The notes under the pieces were generated by a model. That model was given only the letters and a program-made list of their open reading frames with translations, searched no databases and was not told the origin of the DNA. 8,462 nt of DNA from Candidatus Segetimicrobium genomatis. Its GTDB lineage: Bacteria; Sysuimicrobiota; Sysuimicrobiia; Sysuimicrobiales; Segetimicrobiaceae. Numbering within the stretch: position 1 is the first letter of the stretch; the number at the start of each line of letters is the position of its first letter. The stretch is from positions 1-8,462 of the forward strand of contig VBAO01000155.1 in NCBI GenBank assembly GCA_005883865.1, in the 5' to 3' direction. The position numbers and the translations under genes are program-made. Of the stretch, positions 7,680-8,462 are shown piece after piece.

Positions 7680-8462
7680 GTGCAGCACCCACCGGGCAAC
7701 CCGGCGCACGTCAGCGAAGGGCTTGAGGGGGTCGTCACGTCCCAGAGCCGCATCTGCTTCGTCGATGGGGTCCAGGGGCGGATGCTCTACCAGGGGTACG
7801 ACATCCACGACCTCGCCGAGCACGCCACCTTCGAGGAGGTCGTCTACCTCCTCTGGCGCGGGGACCTCCCCACTCGGGCCCAACTGGCCGAGCTGGGCGG
7901 GGACCTCGTGCGGTCCCGGCCGCTGCCCGAGCCGGTCATGCGGGCGATGCAGGGGCTCCCCCAAGATGCCCTGCCGATGGATATCCTCCGGACCGCCGTT
8001 TCCGCCCTCGGGCTCTACGACCCGGAAGCCCACGACAACTCGGAGCCGGCCAACGCCCGGAAGTCGGTGCGCCTGGTCGCGCAGGTCGCCACGATCGTCG
8101 CCGCGATCGGTCGCCTGCGGGCGGGGAAGCCTCCGGTGGCGCCCGACCCCGCCCTCGGCCACGCCGCAAACTTCCTGTACATGCTGTGGGGGAAGCGGGC
8201 CGACGCCGAGAGCACGCGCGCCGTCGATATCGCGCTGGTGCTCCACGCCGACCACGAGCTCAACGCCAGCACCTTTTCGGCGCGGGTCACCGCGGCGACG
8301 CTCGCGGACATCCACTCCGCGATCACGTCGGCGGTCGGGACGCTCAAGGGCCCGCTGCACGGCGGGGCCAACGAAAGCGTGATGCGGATGCTGCTCGAGA
8401 TCGGCGACCCGGCCGAGGCGGTGTCCGCGGTGGCCGGGATGCTGGCCGCGAAGAAGAAGATC
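7680..8462 (+). CDS. Citrate synthase, 3' end cut by window edge
   Basis: Condenses oxaloacetate and acetyl-CoA to citrate at the entry of the TCA cycle. The visible 261 codons are open to the last base. The protein starts with the EGLEGVV..SRICFVDG..G.LYQGYDI block typical of the short dimeric bacterial form (Bacillus CitZ/CitA, archaeal type). LHADHELNAST holds His189 and His192, and GPLHGGANE holds His227, the equivalent of pig His274. The window ends at AAKKKI, just where the GFGHRVY motif with the second catalytic histidine would be expected; that His and the catalytic Asp cannot be checked. GTG 7680 is chosen because GAGGAGG lies nine bases upstream and the protein start fits. It lies 39 bases after trpA with no clear terminator, so read-through from the trp operon is possible. 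2-Methylcitrate synthase is a close relative and cannot be fully excluded. Confidence 0.93.
   Translation, partial: MQHPPGNPAHVSEGLEGVVTSQSRICFVDGVQGRMLYQGYDIHDLAEHATFEEVVYLLWRGDLPTRAQLAELGGDLVRSRPLPEPVMRAMQGLPQDALPMDILRTAVSALGLYDPEAHDNSEPANARKSVRLVAQVATIVAAIGRLRAGKPPVAPDPALGHAANFLYMLWGKRADAESTRAVDIALVLHADHELNASTFSARVTAATLADIHSAITSAVGTLKGPLHGGANESVMRMLLEIGDPAEAVSAVAGMLAAKKKI

Overview
The window is a compact, GC-rich (by eye about 70%) bacterial tryptophan biosynthesis operon read entirely on the + strand, followed by the start of a citrate synthase gene. The gene order is trpE(5'-cut)-trpG-trpD-trpC-trpS-trpF-trpB-trpA-citrate synthase(3'-cut). All seven enzymatic activities from chorismate to L-tryptophan are encoded, and tryptophanyl-tRNA synthetase sits between trpC and trpF, so synthesis and charging of tryptophan are encoded together. 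The organism is a high-GC bacterium that uses Shine-Dalgarno sequences and often starts with GTG. Protein style (TrpRS of the [13 protein letters not shown] type, Bacillus-like citrate synthase) would fit an uncultivated lineage near the Gram-positive, Chloroflexi or Deinococcus groups, but the phylum cannot be fixed from this sequence.

Layout: 2-1459 trpE, open to the left edge, so its true start lies outside; 1461-2069 trpG; 2074-3090 trpD; 3095-3886 trpC; 3901-4953 trpS; 4973-5602 trpF; 5599-6804 trpB (ATGA overlap with trpF); 6801-7640 trpA (GTGA overlap with trpB); 7680-8462 citrate synthase, open to the right edge. The largest gap between genes is 39 bases, no convincing terminator is visible, and the whole window may be one transcript. 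The operon promoter and any leader peptide or other regulator lie upstream of the window.

How the genes work together: TrpE and TrpG make anthranilate from chorismate and glutamine; TrpD adds phosphoribose; TrpF isomerises; TrpC closes the indole ring; TrpA and TrpB form tryptophan synthase; TrpS loads tryptophan on tRNA. TrpE keeps the LLES motif associated with feedback inhibition by tryptophan.

The main oddity is in TrpS. The class I signatures HLGH and KMSKS are intact, but about 17-20 residues that normally follow the first helix (strand plus the D-x-[HQ]-A-[LI]-T active-site loop) are absent, as if deleted in frame at a junction near 4057-4062. Other points are an imperfect inverted repeat in the non-conserved first codons of trpA, a possible hairpin that could mask the trpS ribosome binding site, an Asn in place of a usual hydrophobic residue in the TrpA active-site loop, and very low tryptophan content in the operon's proteins (TrpG, TrpD, TrpC, TrpS and TrpA have none). 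No mobile element, CRISPR array, RNA gene or wholly new system was seen.
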